Part shown: in pieces, positions 24,936 to 35,782 of the stretch
How the letters are laid out: the number at the start of each line of letters is the position of its first letter
Position numbering within the stretch: the stretch's first letter is position 1
Source of the DNA: Mangrovicoccus algicola
GTDB lineage: Bacteria; Pseudomonadota; Alphaproteobacteria; Rhodobacterales; Rhodobacteraceae
Direction of reading: 5' to 3'
Assembly (NCBI RefSeq): GCF_014903745.1
Contig: NZ_JACVXA010000040.1
Span: forward strand, 1-45,584
DNA: 45,584 nucleotides
The notes under the pieces: model-generated
What the model saw: the letters and a program-made list of their open reading frames with translations, nothing else
Told to the model about the DNA's origin: nothing
Database searches by the model: none
Program-made: the position numbers and the translations under genes

Positions 24936-26872
24936 GCCCGGCTCTTTCCGTGCTTCTCGCGGAACTGGGGCCGCATCGGCATCGCCTCGAACCGCGCCGC
25001 CACCTCGTCGCGCTGCGAGGAGGGGTAGGCCGATAGCGGCGGCACCCCGCCGGTCATGGCGGCCAGCAGCACGTCGCGCGCGATCGGCGCGGAGATCCCC
25101 GAGCCCGATCCCCCGTGCTCGACGATCACCGCGACGGCGTAATGCGGATCCGGGACCGGGCCATAGGCCACGAACAGCGCGTGGTCGCGCCGGTTCCAGG
25201 GAAGCTGGTCGTTGCGTGTGACGCCGCGGGCGCGCTCGGCCTTGGAAATGTTGCGCACCTGGCTGGTGCCGGACTTGCCCGCGATGCGCAGCGCCTCATC
25301 GGCGACGCGGCTGCCATAGCCGGTGCCGCGATTGGTGTTGCTGACCGCATCCATCCCCGCCTGCACCGCCCGCAGGTTGCGGGGGTTCAGCCCCAGGGGT
25401 TCGGCGCTGACCGGCTGTTCCACCCCGTCTATGGTCTTGATCAGCCGCGGCATCACCGCGTTGCCGCTGGCGATGCGGGCGGTCATGACGGCCAGCTGCA
25501 GCGGCGAGGCCAGCACGTAGCCCTGGCCGATCGAGGCATTGATCGTGTCGCCGATGCGCCACTCCTGGCCATAGCTGCGGCGTTTCCAGTCCTTGTCGGG
25601 GGCGATCCCCTCGGCGATGGCCGAAAGCGGCAGGTCGAAGCGCGTGCCCAGCCCCAGCCGCTTTGCCATCGCGGCGATCCGGTCGATGCCGACCTTCTGG
25701 GCGATCTCGTAATAGTAGACGTCGCAGCTCTGCTGCAGCGAGGCGGTGAGGTTCATCATGCCGTGCCCGCCGGAGCGCCAGCAATGGAAGCGCCGCCCGC
25801 CGGTCTCCAGGTAGCCCGGGCAGTATTCGCGGCTGTCGGGGGTGATGATGCCCGCCTCCAGCCCGGCCAGGGCGACGACCATCTTGAAGGTGGAGCCGGG
25901 CGGGTAGGCGCCCTGGACGGTCTTGGAGGCCAGCGGGCGGTAGCTGTTCTCGGTCAGCGACCGGTAATCGGCGACCGAGATGCCGCGCACGAAGAGGTTG
26001 GGGTCGAAGCTGGGCGAGGAGACGGCGGCGGCGATGTCGCCGTTGCGGGTGTCGATCACCACCACCCCCGCGCTTTCCCCCTCCAGCCTGGCCTGGGTGA
26101 AGTTCTGCAGCCCGGCATCGATGGTCAGCTGCAGGTTGCGCCCCGAGGCGCCTTCGCTGCGCGACAGCTCCCGCATCACCCGGCCGACGGCATTCACCTC
26201 GATCTGGCTGGCGCCAGCCTTGCCGCGCAGGACATCCTCCATCCGCGCCTCGACGCCGGACTTGCCGATCTGGAATTTCGGGATCTGCAGCAGCGGGTCG
26301 GGATGCTCCAGCTTCGACAGGTCGTAATCGCTGACCGGGCCCACATAGCCGATGACATGGGCGAAGTCCTGGCCCAGCGGATAGCCCCGCGTCTGGCCCA
26401 CCTCGGGGCGCACGCCAGGCAGGGCCGGGGCATTGATCGCGACCCGCGCGAGATCCTCCCATGGCAGCTGGTCGCGGACCGTCACCGGCACGAAGGCCGA
26501 GCGGCGCGCCACCTCGCGCAGCGTGCGCTCTATATCCGCCTCCTCCAGCGGGATCAGCCCGCTCAGGCGGCGCAGCACCGCCTCCACGTCGCCGGCATCC
26601 TCGCGGACGATCACCACGCGGTAATTCTGGTCGTTCTCGGCGATGGGGCGGCCGTTGCGGTCGAAGATCAGCCCGCGCTGCGGCGCCAGAAGCCGCACGT
26701 TGATGCGGTTCTCCTCGGCCAGGAGACGGTATTCGTCGGCCTGCTCGACCTGCATGTGGCGCAGCCGGAAGCCCAGCGTGCCCATCACGGCAAGCTGCAG
26801 CCCGCCCAGCACCAGCCCGCGGCGGGTGACGATCCCCGCGCTTCGTTCGACATCTTTCTCCGAGCGTCTCAT
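24932..26872 (-). CDS. mrdA: Penicillin-binding protein 2 (MrdA)
   Basis: Elongation-specific transpeptidase anchored in the inner membrane with its catalytic domain in the periplasm. The 646 residues include an N-terminal membrane anchor (about 18-38), the dimerisation domain with RGLIFDRNGRPIAEN, and the penicillin-binding motifs STFK (nucleophile Ser327), SCD (in QQSCDVYYYE) and KSGT. The ATG at 26872 overlaps the mreD stop as ATGA; longer open frame upstream is out-of-frame mreD sequence. It is coupled with rodA downstream. Confidence 0.96.
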   Translation of the reverse strand: MRRSEKDVERSAGIVTRRGLVLGGLQLAVMGTLGFRLRHMQVEQADEYRLLAEENRINVRLLAPQRGLIFDRNGRPIAENDQNYRVVIVREDAGDVEAVLRRLSGLIPLEEADIERTLREVARRSAFVPVTVRDQLPWEDLARVAINAPALPGVRPEVGQTRGYPLGQDFAHVIGYVGPVSDYDLSKLEHPDPLLQIPKFQIGKSGVEARMEDVLRGKAGASQIEVNAVGRVMRELSRSEGASGRNLQLTIDAGLQNFTQARLEGESAGVVVIDTRNGDIAAAVSSPSFDPNLFVRGISVADYRSLTENSYRPLASKTVQGAYPPGSTFKMVVALAGLEAGIITPDSREYCPGYLETGGRRFHCWRSGGHGMMNLTASLQQSCDVYYYEIAQKVGIDRIAAMAKRLGLGTRFDLPLSAIAEGIAPDKDWKRRSYGQEWRIGDTINASIGQGYVLASPLQLAVMTARIASGNAVMPRLIKTIDGVEQPVSAEPLGLNPRNLRAVQAGMDAVSNTNRGTGYGSRVADEALRIAGKSGTSQVRNISKAERARGVTRNDQLPWNRRDHALFVAYGPVPDPHYAVAVIVEHGGSGSGISAPIARDVLLAAMTGGVPPLSAYPSSQRDEVAARFEAMPMRPQFREKHGKSRA

Positions 26873-27405
26873 GTGCGTGTCCTTCGGATCACTCCCTGAG
26901 GGTAGTCGAGGCGCCGGACCCCGGCAAGGCGCAGCCCCAGCGCGGTCAGCGGATAGGACAGGATCGTGACCGCCGTCGCGGCCAGCATGTCCGCCAGCGG
27001 CGCGTGCCGCGCCAGGGTCACGGTCATGGCCAGCCAGTCGGCCAGCGACATGGCGAAGATCACCGTCCCCGCCAGCGCCCATTCCGCCACCACGCCCAGC
27101 GGGCGCCCGGTCCGGCGCCGCGCGCGCAGCACCTCGGAGCCGGCGACCATCAGCGCGGCCCAGAGCCCCGGCGGGCGCTGCAGCATCAGATCGGCGGTCA
27201 GCATCACCCCCGCGATCAGCAGCACCGGCACCTGCTCGGGCCGCCGCAGCACCCAGGCAAGGGTCAGCGCGCTCAGCAGGTCCGGCCCCGGCCATCCGCC
27301 CGGCTCGATCCATAGCGGCATCAGCAGCACCGCCATCGCCGCCAGCGCGATCGCGGCATAGGCGGCGCGCGCCAGCCAGAGCCCCGCCCCGCGCGACCTA
27401 GCCAT
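26869..27405 (-). CDS. mreD: Rod shape-determining protein MreD
   Basis: Small integral membrane protein of the elongasome. The 178 residues have about five hydrophobic helices and the charged C-terminus GVIRRTRT. Sequence conservation in this family is low, so the assignment relies on topology, length (160-180) and position between mreC and mrdA. The start overlaps mreC by eight bases. Confidence 0.9.
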   Translation of the reverse strand: MARSRGAGLWLARAAYAAIALAAMAVLLMPLWIEPGGWPGPDLLSALTLAWVLRRPEQVPVLLIAGVMLTADLMLQRPPGLWAALMVAGSEVLRARRRTGRPLGVVAEWALAGTVIFAMSLADWLAMTVTLARHAPLADMLAATAVTILSYPLTALGLRLAGVRRLDYPQGVIRRTRT

Positions 27406-28306
27406 CGGGCAGATGCGGGCCCTGCATCTCCAGCCCGTCGATATGGGGATCGGGCGCCACCAGGGAGCCGGGATCGCCGATCTGTTCGCGCTGCGGCGTG
27501 CGCAGCACCTGCACCACCTCGAGGCGCGAGTAATCCGCCGCCAGCCGCACCCGCAGCCGGCCGTCGGGCGTCTGCGCGACCTGGCCGACCAGCAGCCCCG
27601 GCGGCAGCACGCCGCCCGCGCCCGAGGTCACCACCCGGTCGCCCGGCCGCACCAGCTCGGCGCTTTCGAGGAACTCGATGAAGGGCGCGACCGAGTTGTC
27701 GCCCTGCAGCAGCGCCTTCTGCCCCGAGGGCTGGATCGTCACCGGCACGGCAGAGTTCGAGTCGGTCAGCAGCAGCACCCGCGAGGTGTTGCGCGCCACG
27801 CCCGAGATGCGGCCGACCACGCCCAGCCCGTCCATCACCGCCCAGCCGTCGCGGATCCGGTCATGCGCGCCGATATTGATCAGCACCGACTGCCGGAAGG
27901 GCGAGCCGGAATCGGCCAGCACGATGCCGCTGACATAGGTCAGCTCGGGGTCGAGCCGGAGGTTGTTGAGGTCCAGCAGCTTGGCATTGCGCTGTTCCAG
28001 CTGGATCGCCGCCTCGCGCCAGGCCTTCATCTGCTGCAGCTCGCGGCGCAGCTGCTGGTTCTGCTCGTAGAGTCGGTCGTAGGACTGGAAATCCTCGGCG
28101 ATCTTGCCCGCCCAGGTCAGCGGCGCGGTGACGAAGGCGAAGCGCGGGGCCAGGTCGTCGATCACCGCCATGCGCAGCCTCTCGGCGCGCGGGCTGTCGA
28201 TGCGCCAGAACAGGAAGATGCCCAGCAGGAACAGCACCAGCAGCCCGACCAGGATGCGTCTGATCGGGCGGGTATAGGTGGCGCTGCCGTCCTTGTCCTG
28301 TGCCAA
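27398..28306 (-). CDS. mreC: Cell shape-determining protein MreC
   Basis: Periplasmic scaffold that links MreB to PBP2/RodA. The 302 residues have one membrane helix (about 15-33), a coiled coil (YDRLYEQNQQLRRELQQMKA) and the beta-barrel domain with GVVGRISGVARNTSRVLLLTD and VVTSGAGGVLPPGLLVG. The start is a TTG with GAGAGG six bases upstream, which is unusual; no in-frame ATG gives a complete N-terminus. It lies 44 bases after mreB. Confidence 0.95.
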   Translation of the reverse strand: MAQDKDGSATYTRPIRRILVGLLVLFLLGIFLFWRIDSPRAERLRMAVIDDLAPRFAFVTAPLTWAGKIAEDFQSYDRLYEQNQQLRRELQQMKAWREAAIQLEQRNAKLLDLNNLRLDPELTYVSGIVLADSGSPFRQSVLINIGAHDRIRDGWAVMDGLGVVGRISGVARNTSRVLLLTDSNSAVPVTIQPSGQKALLQGDNSVAPFIEFLESAELVRPGDRVVTSGAGGVLPPGLLVGQVAQTPDGRLRVRLAADYSRLEVVQVLRTPQREQIGDPGSLVAPDPHIDGLEMQGPHLPDG

Positions 28307-28350
28307 GCCAGTCCTCTCGACCGGGGCGGACCCCGGTCAGCTTTGCGCGC

Positions 28351-30361
<2,011 letters not shown>

Positions 30362-30387
30362 GGGAGAAACCGGCGAGGCGCGGGGCC

Positions 30388-31938
30388 TCAGCCGACATCC
30401 TTGTAGCTGACGGGGCGGCCGCTGTCGCGCTTGACCAGCAGGCGGTTCAGCGCGCCGACATAGGCCTTGCAGGAAGCGACGACCGTGTCGGTATCGGCGC
30501 TCTGGCCGGTGACGATGCGGCCGTCCTCCTCCATCCGCACGCTGACCGTGGCCTGCGCGTCGGTGCCCTCGGTCACGGCATGGACCTGGTAGAGCTGCAG
30601 CCGGGCATTGTGCGGCACCAGCGCCTTGACGGCGTTGAAGGCGGCATCCACCGGCCCGTCGCCCTGGGCGGTCACCTGCCGGTCGGTGCCGTCGATGGTC
30701 AGGATCAGGTCGGCCGATTGCGGCGCCTCGGTGCCGCAGATCACGCGCAGGAACTTGACCTGGATGCGGTCCAGCTCCTCGCCCGCCACGGTGTCGCGCA
30801 TCAGCGCCACCAGATCCTCGTCATAGACCTCCTTCTTGCGGTCGGCGAGCGCCTTGAACCGCACGAAGACATCGGCCAGCTGGTTGTCGGCCAGCTCGTA
30901 GCCCAGGTCCTTCAGCTTCTGGCGCAGCGCGGCGCGGCCGGAATGCTTGCCCATCACCAGGTTGGTTTCGGTCAGGCCGATATCGGCGGGGCGCATGATC
31001 TCGAAGGTCTCGGCATTCTTCAGCATCCCGTCCTGGTGGATGCCGGATTCATGCGCGAAGGCGTTCTTGCCGACCACCGCCTTGTTGTACTGCACCGGGA
31101 AGCCCGAGACATTGGCGACCAGGCGGCTGGCCTTCATGATCTTGGTCGTGTCGATGCCGGTGGCGAAGGGCATGACGTCGTTCCTGACCTTCAGCGCCAT
31201 CACGACCTCTTCCAGCGCGGTATTGCCCGCGCGTTCGCCCAGCCCGTTGATCGTGCATTCGATCTGCCGCGCGCCCGCCTCGACCGCGGCCAGCGAGTTG
31301 GCCGTCGCCATGCCCAGGTCGTTGTGGCAATGGGTGGCAAAGATGATCTCGTCGGCGCCGGGGACGTCATTGACCAGCATCTCGATGATCCTGGCGCTTT
31401 CGCGCGGGGTGGTGTAGCCCACGGTATCGGGGATGTTGATCGTCGTGGCGCCGGCCTTGATCGCGATCTCGACCACCTTCTTCAGATAGTCATGCTCGGT
31501 GCGGATCGCGTCCATCGGCGACCACTGCACGTTGTCGCAGAGGTTGCGCGCATGGGTGACGGTGGCGTGGATCTTCTCCGCCATCGCGTCCTGGCTCAGC
31601 TGGGTGATGTCGCGATGCAGCGGCGAGGTGCCGATGAAGGTGTGGATGCGCGGACGGGCGGCGTGCTTCACGGCCTCCCAGGCGCGGTCGATATCCTTGA
31701 AATTCGCGCGGGCCAGGCCGCAGATCACGGAATTGACGGAATTCTTCGCGATCTCGCTGACCGCGGCGAAGTCGCCCTCGGAGGCGATGGGAAAGCCTGC
31801 CTCGATGATGTCGACGCCCATCTCGTCCAGGAGCGCGGCGATCTCCAGCTTCTCGGCATGGGTCATGGTGGCGCCGGGGCTCTGCTCGCCATCGCGCAGG
31901 GTGGTGTCGAAAATCAGCACGCGGGGCTGGTCGGTCAT
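30388..31938 (-). CDS. leuA: 2-Isopropylmalate synthase
   Basis: First committed enzyme of leucine synthesis, condensing acetyl-CoA with 2-oxoisovalerate. The 516 residues show the DRE-TIM signature [16 protein letters not shown], the metal-binding HCHNDLGMA, and GKHSGRAAL, with a C-terminal leucine-binding regulatory domain (about 390-516) for feedback inhibition. AGGA eight bases before the ATG supports the start. A leucine-rich leader peptide lies upstream, so transcription is probably also controlled by leucyl-tRNA supply. Confidence 0.97.
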   Translation of the reverse strand: MTDQPRVLIFDTTLRDGEQSPGATMTHAEKLEIAALLDEMGVDIIEAGFPIASEGDFAAVSEIAKNSVNSVICGLARANFKDIDRAWEAVKHAARPRIHTFIGTSPLHRDITQLSQDAMAEKIHATVTHARNLCDNVQWSPMDAIRTEHDYLKKVVEIAIKAGATTINIPDTVGYTTPRESARIIEMLVNDVPGADEIIFATHCHNDLGMATANSLAAVEAGARQIECTINGLGERAGNTALEEVVMALKVRNDVMPFATGIDTTKIMKASRLVANVSGFPVQYNKAVVGKNAFAHESGIHQDGMLKNAETFEIMRPADIGLTETNLVMGKHSGRAALRQKLKDLGYELADNQLADVFVRFKALADRKKEVYDEDLVALMRDTVAGEELDRIQVKFLRVICGTEAPQSADLILTIDGTDRQVTAQGDGPVDAAFNAVKALVPHNARLQLYQVHAVTEGTDAQATVSVRMEEDGRIVTGQSADTDTVVASCKAYVGALNRLLVKRDSGRPVSYKDVG

Positions 31939-32039
31939 GGGACTTGTCCTGTCTTGCGCCTCGGGGGGCGCGGTCTCTCTTCTCGGTGATGTGGTGCGGC
32001 GCGGCGTCTACCCCTGAGCGGTCGCGCCGAATGGCACGC

Positions 32040-32096
32040 TCAGAGGCGCGTAAGGAGGAGAAGAGCCAGGGACAGGGTCTGTGCGCGATGTGCCAT
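32040..32096 (-). CDS. leuL: leuA leader peptide (leuL-like)
   Basis: An 18-codon reading frame, MAHRAQTLSLALLLLTRL, followed by TGA, lies 101 bases upstream of leuA on the same strand. Seven of 18 residues are leucine, with four consecutive leucine codons, the design of an amino-acid-sensing attenuation leader. No ribosome site precedes it; the upstream promoter places the transcript start almost at the ATG, so it may be read from a leaderless mRNA. The downstream 100 bases contain competing GC-rich hairpins (CGGCG/CGCCG around 31998-32030 and GCGCC/GGCGC around 31955-31975) but no strong T-run, so the exact switch is uncertain. Confidence 0.75.
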   Translation of the reverse strand: MAHRAQTLSLALLLLTRL

Positions 32097-32103
32097 GCCC
32101 GGG

Positions 32104-32131
32104 GTTATAGCGGCTGGTCCGTGAATGAAAA
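32104..32131 (-). promoter_or_regulatory. Promoter of the leuL-leuA unit
   Basis: On the minus strand TTTTCA (32126-32131) and TATAAC (32104-32109) are 16 bases apart. The -10 ends seven bases before the leader ATG, so transcription should start at or within a few bases of that ATG. Confidence 0.6.
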
Positions 32132-32212
32132 GCGAAAACTGCCCCGGCGGGGCGATGGACCTGCCCCGGCGGATCGCCTAAGCCTTGGCCCGGCAGAGGC
32201 AGGGGAAGAGCG

Positions 32213-32815
32213 ATGCGCTGGGGTCTGGCTGTGATCGGGGCATGTCTGGCGGTGATCTTCGCACCGCTGCTGTGGCTGTGGCTGACCGTGCCGATCCGCA
32301 CGGTGGACAGTGCCGCGCCCGCCGATGCGGCGGTGATCTTCGGGGCGCTGGTCCGGGACGGCGCGATCTCGCCGCTGCATGCCGAGCGGCTGGAGACGGG
32401 CGTCGCGCTCTACCGCGCGGGCAAGGCGCAGGTCATCGTCGTCTCCAACGCGCAGCGCGCGGCAACCATTATGAAGGATTTCCTGCTGGAGCAGGATGTG
32501 CCCGAGGCGCGGATCGAGATCGACGGCGCGGCGGTCTCCACGCCCGATACCTGCGTCAGCGAGGCGGCCCGGGCCGAGCCGCGCGAGATCCTGCTGGTCA
32601 GCCAGGCCTATCACCTGCCGCGCATCGCGCTGCAATGCCGGCGGCTGGGCGTGTCGGGCCAGTATGTCGCCGCGATCCGGCAGACGGGGGAGGACGGGAC
32701 TTCCCTCTGGACCAAGATCCGCGTGCGGAGCCTGCGCCATACGCGCGAGGCGCTGCTGGTCTGGGCCGAACTGCTGGGCAAGTACCGGGAACTGGAACGG
32801 ACGGTCCCGCAATAG
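32213..32815 (+). CDS. YdcF/SanA-like DUF218 membrane protein
   Basis: The 200-residue protein has one N-terminal membrane helix (about 5-25) and a DUF218 domain: DAAVIFGALVRDG, RLETGVALYRAGKAQVIVVS and LLVSQAYHLPRIALQCRRLG. Relatives SanA, ElyC and YdcF are linked to envelope integrity and carrier-lipid metabolism in E. coli. The domain probably faces the periplasm. AGGGGAA precedes the ATG. It lies between divergent leuA and convergent leuC, with its own promoter in the spacer. Confidence 0.85.
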   Translation: MRWGLAVIGACLAVIFAPLLWLWLTVPIRTVDSAAPADAAVIFGALVRDGAISPLHAERLETGVALYRAGKAQVIVVSNAQRAATIMKDFLLEQDVPEARIEIDGAAVSTPDTCVSEAARAEPREILLVSQAYHLPRIALQCRRLGVSGQYVAAIRQTGEDGTSLWTKIRVRSLRHTREALLVWAELLGKYRELERTVPQ

Positions 32816-32826
32816 CCCGAACGCAA

Positions 32827-32851
32827 ACGGCCCCCGCATCGCGGAGGCCGT
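32827..32851. terminator. Hairpin between the convergent YdcF-like gene and leuC
   Basis: ACGGCCCCCG and CGGAGGCCGT form a ten-base stem with one mismatch and a five-base loop, 12 bases after the YdcF-like stop. No clear T-run follows on either strand. Confidence 0.45.
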
Positions 32852-32890
32852 GGCGGATCATGGCAGGGGCGGGCCGGGCGGCCGGCGGGA

Positions 32891-34303
32891 TCACATCAGC
32901 TCGCGCACATCGGTCAGGTGGCCGGTGACGGCCGCCGCCGCGGCCATGGCCGGGCTCATCAGGTGGGTGCGCCCGCCGCGGCCCTGGCGGCCCTCGAAAT
33001 TGCGGTTCGAGGTCGCCGCGCAGCGTTCGCCGGGGGCGAGCTGGTCGGGATTCATCGCCAGGCACATGGAACAGCCCGCCAGGCGCCATTCGAATCCCGC
33101 CTCGCGGAAGATGTCGGCCAGGCCTTCCTCTTCCGCCTGGGCGCGCACGACGCCGGATCCGGGAACGACCATGGCGCGCATGCCGTCCTTGATCTTCTTG
33201 CCCTTCACGATGGCCGCCGCGGCGCGCAGATCCTCGATCCGGCCATTGGTGCAGGAGCCGATGAAGACCGTGTCGATCCTGACATCCTCCAGCTTCATGC
33301 CGGGGGTCAGGCCCATGTAGTCGAGCGACCGGCGGGCCGCCTCGATCTTGCCGCCGGTGAAATCCTCGGGGGAGGGGACCAGCGCGGTGATCGGCAGGAC
33401 ATCCTCGGGCGAGGTGCCCCAGGTGACGACCGGCGCGATATCCTCGCCCGCGATGGTGACGACCTTGTCCCAATGCGCGTCCTCGTCCGAGAACAGCGTC
33501 TTCCACCAGGCGACGGCCTTGTCCCAGTCCTCGGGCTTGGGCGCGTGCGGGCGGCCCTTGACGTAGTCGAAGGTCTTTTCGTCCGGCGCGATCAGGCCTG
33601 CGCGGGCGCCGCCCTCGATCGCCATGTTGCAGACGGTCATGCGGCCTTCCATCGACAGGTCGCGGATCGCCTCGCCGCAATACTCGATCACGTAGCCGGT
33701 GCCGCCGGCGGTGCCGGTGCGGCCGATCACCGACAGGGTGATGTCCTTGGCGGTGACGCCCGGGCGCAGCTTGCCGGTGATCTCCACCTTCATGTTCTTC
33801 GATTTCGTCTGGATCAGCGTCTGCGTGGCCAGGACATGTTCGACCTCGGAGGTGCCGATGCCATGGGCCAGCGCGCCGAAGGCGCCGTGGGTCGCGGTGT
33901 GGCTGTCGCCGCAGACCACGGTCATGCCCGGCAGGGTCCAGCCCTGTTCGGGGCCGACGATATGCACGATGCCCTGGCGGATGTCGGAGACGGGATAGTA
34001 GTTGATCCCGAAATCGCGGGCGTTCTTGTCCAGCGCCTCGACCTGGATGCGGCTTTCGGGGTTGGTGATGCCGGTGACGCGGTCCTCGGTGGTGGGGACG
34101 TTGTGGTCCGGCACCGCGATGGTCTTCTCCGGCGCCCGCACCTTGCGGCCCGCCATGCGCAGGCCCTCGAAGGCCTGCGGGCTGGTCACTTCATGGACCA
34201 GGTGGCGGTCGATATACAGCAGGCATGTGCCGTCCTCGGCCTCATGGGCCAGGTGGGCATCCCAGATCTTGTCATACAGGGTTTTCGGCGTGGCGGTGGT
34301 CAT
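32891..34303 (-). CDS. leuC: 3-Isopropylmalate dehydratase large subunit
   Basis: Iron-sulphur isomerase of leucine synthesis that works with LeuD. The 470 residues match the family length. The three 4Fe-4S cysteines are in [13 protein letters not shown] and [12 protein letters not shown]; the substrate region [10 protein letters not shown] and the [20 protein letters not shown] block are intact. The ATG at 34303 has GGAG nine bases upstream; the one three codons earlier does not. It is encoded opposite to leuD and leuB, so the two subunits are not in one operon here. Confidence 0.96.
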   Translation of the reverse strand: MTTATPKTLYDKIWDAHLAHEAEDGTCLLYIDRHLVHEVTSPQAFEGLRMAGRKVRAPEKTIAVPDHNVPTTEDRVTGITNPESRIQVEALDKNARDFGINYYPVSDIRQGIVHIVGPEQGWTLPGMTVVCGDSHTATHGAFGALAHGIGTSEVEHVLATQTLIQTKSKNMKVEITGKLRPGVTAKDITLSVIGRTGTAGGTGYVIEYCGEAIRDLSMEGRMTVCNMAIEGGARAGLIAPDEKTFDYVKGRPHAPKPEDWDKAVAWWKTLFSDEDAHWDKVVTIAGEDIAPVVTWGTSPEDVLPITALVPSPEDFTGGKIEAARRSLDYMGLTPGMKLEDVRIDTVFIGSCTNGRIEDLRAAAAIVKGKKIKDGMRAMVVPGSGVVRAQAEEEGLADIFREAGFEWRLAGCSMCLAMNPDQLAPGERCAATSNRNFEGRQGRGGRTHLMSPAMAAAAAVTGHLTDVRELM

Positions 34304-34373
34304 CGGCAACATCTCCGAACGGGTCGACTTCTAGCTAGGGGGGCTGGGCTGAATCCGGGGCGCTACGGCCCCG

Positions 34374-34460
34374 TCATAGCCCGGCAAGTACCGTGCAGCG
34401 CTGGCCGAAGAAGCGCCACGGCAGGCGGCGCCGGTCGGCGATATCCGTGATCGGTGTCAT
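34374..34460 (-). CDS. Possible 28-residue peptide upstream of leuC
   Basis: A short frame, MTPITDIADRRRLPWRFFGQ followed by eight residues ending VLAGL, lies 70 bases upstream of leuC on the same strand. It is basic, with no run of leucine codons, so it does not look like an attenuation leader. A GGGGC/GCCCC hairpin (about 34357-34373) follows directly. It has no clear ribosome site, and I recognise no homologue. Confidence 0.3.
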   Translation of the reverse strand: MTPITDIADRRRLPWRFFGQRCTVLAGL

Positions 34461-34575
34461 GGTGCATCGTCTAGCCGGCGCGTCGGTGCGCCGCAAGAGA
34501 GCGCGCCGCGGGCAATCGCGGCAGCGTGCGCAGCTCTGCGTTTACAGCCGCTGCCGCGGGGAGTAAGTCCAGTGC

Positions 34576-35121
34576 ATGACTGCTTCGTTTCTCCGCCGCG
34601 GCTTTGCCGGTCTCGCCCTTCTGACCCTGTTGACGGCCTGTGCGCCCAAGCCCTGGGACGATCCGATCCAGGTCACCCAGCTGGTCCGGCTGGAGCCCGG
34701 GGATTTCCGCGTCCGCACCCAGATCCCCGCCGGGCTGGGCGAGACGGGGCAGGCGCTGTTCCACTGGACGATCGTCACGCATGACGACCAGGCGGAGTCG
34801 GTCGAGGATCTTGAAATGGTGCGCGTCGGCGATCCGGTGCCGCAGGGCAACGGCATGACCGAAGTGACCTACAAGCTGACGCCGGCGGGCTACAAGACCT
34901 TCCAGACCCAGCAGATCCGCCAGCGCGCGCAGCTCTTGGCGGGCTATTACTACCTGGGGGTCGCGGTCATTCCCGACCTGTGCCGGATGGCCGGGACGGA
35001 TGCGCGGCGGGATTACGTGGTCTCGGTGCTGTTCAACGGCAGGAACGGCGAGAAGATCACCACCTTCCGCCTGGATACCCCCGCCTCCGAGATCCAGCCG
35101 CAGGTCGGGTTCTGTGTCTGA
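34576..35121 (+). CDS. Putative lipoprotein, first of a tandem pair
   Basis: The 181-residue protein has a lipoprotein signal peptide, FLRRGFAGLALLTLLTAC, with the modified cysteine at about 22. I do not recognise the mature domain, which is predicted beta-rich and soluble. Landmarks are RTQIPAGLGETGQALFHW, YKTFQTQQIRQ, DLCR and a C-terminal FCV; the two late cysteines may form a disulphide. It overlaps the next lipoprotein gene by eight bases, and the two proteins share these landmarks in order. No lipoprotein-sorting rule specific to this group is visible. Confidence 0.75.
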   Translation: MTASFLRRGFAGLALLTLLTACAPKPWDDPIQVTQLVRLEPGDFRVRTQIPAGLGETGQALFHWTIVTHDDQAESVEDLEMVRVGDPVPQGNGMTEVTYKLTPAGYKTFQTQQIRQRAQLLAGYYYLGVAVIPDLCRMAGTDARRDYVVSVLFNGRNGEKITTFRLDTPASEIQPQVGFCV

Positions 35122-35635
35122 GCCGCGCCGGTGGGGCGCCGCCCTTGCGGCGGCGGCCGGGCTGCTGGGGCTTGCGGGCTGCGCGGGACCGGCCGCGCAG
35201 GACCGCGAGGCGCTGGCCAAGCTGTTCTGGACCCCGCCTGCCAGCCTGGCCGCCGAGACGCGCCTTCCCGAAGGCCTGGGCACGGCAGGGCCGATTCGCC
35301 TGGTGATGGTGCTGGAGGAGACCGGCGGCGGTGCGGCGCGCAGCGAGAGCTTCACCCTGGCGCCGCCCGAGGGCGGGGCGCAGGGGCATCGCCTGCGGCG
35401 CGCGGATTACCGGCGCTTCAGCCAGTTCCAGAACCGCGTCGTGGCCAGCATCGGGTTGCAGGCGCAGGTGGATGTGGAGCTGATGGTGCCCTATTGCCGC
35501 AAGCCTGCACAGGCGCCGGGAAGCGGCGCGCCGGTGGTCGCGCTGGCGGATCTGCGCGACGGCTCGGTCCTGATGTCCAGCGCGGCCCCGGTGAGCGCGC
35601 GGGGCATGTATGCGCAGCTTCCTGCCTGTGCCTGA
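35114..35635 (+). CDS. Putative lipoprotein, second of a tandem pair
   Basis: The 173-residue protein starts at a GTG within the end of the preceding gene (eight-base overlap, other frame), implying coupling. Its signal is RRWGAALAAAAGLLGLAGC, with the lipid-modified cysteine at about 23. The mature part parallels its neighbour: ETRLPEGLGTAGPIRLVM, YRRFSQFQNR, PYCRK and a C-terminal ACA. The function is unknown. The two probably form a pair in the periplasmic leaflet of a membrane. Confidence 0.75.
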   Translation: MSEPRRWGAALAAAAGLLGLAGCAGPAAQDREALAKLFWTPPASLAAETRLPEGLGTAGPIRLVMVLEETGGGAARSESFTLAPPEGGAQGHRLRRADYRRFSQFQNRVVASIGLQAQVDVELMVPYCRKPAQAPGSGAPVVALADLRDGSVLMSSAAPVSARGMYAQLPACA

Positions 35636-35746
35636 TCGGGCGGTCGCGGCGGGGCGGCGCTGGTCCATTGAGGCGACCCGCGTTTTTTGCTATTCTGGTT
35701 TCGCAATGAGCGTCGCCTTCACTCCGACGCATGTCCAAGGAGGACA

Positions 35747-35782
35747 ATGTTCTGTCTCTTAGCCATGAGGTGGCGGCGATGA
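35747..35782 (+). CDS. Possible 11-residue upstream peptide of rsfS
   Basis: A frame MFCLLAMRWRR ends in TGA overlapping the rsfS ATG as ATGA (35779-35782). The strongest ribosome site in the area, AAGGAGG (35737-35743), lies three bases before its ATG, closer than usual. The site would make little sense for rsfS itself at 35779. It may couple translation into rsfS, or the site may be fortuitous because it also lies inside the longer rsfS frame. Confidence 0.3.
   Translation: MFCLLAMRWRR

Noticed and set aside
26873-27313. An N-terminal extension of mrdA by about 147 codons
   Set aside because: The extension is mreD read in the wrong frame. PBP2 starts naturally at 26872 with its membrane anchor and an ATGA overlap with mreD.
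34701-35111. Additional genes antisense to the lipoproteins
   Set aside because: Frames there are composition-driven. The sense frames have signal peptides, lipoboxes and coupled starts.
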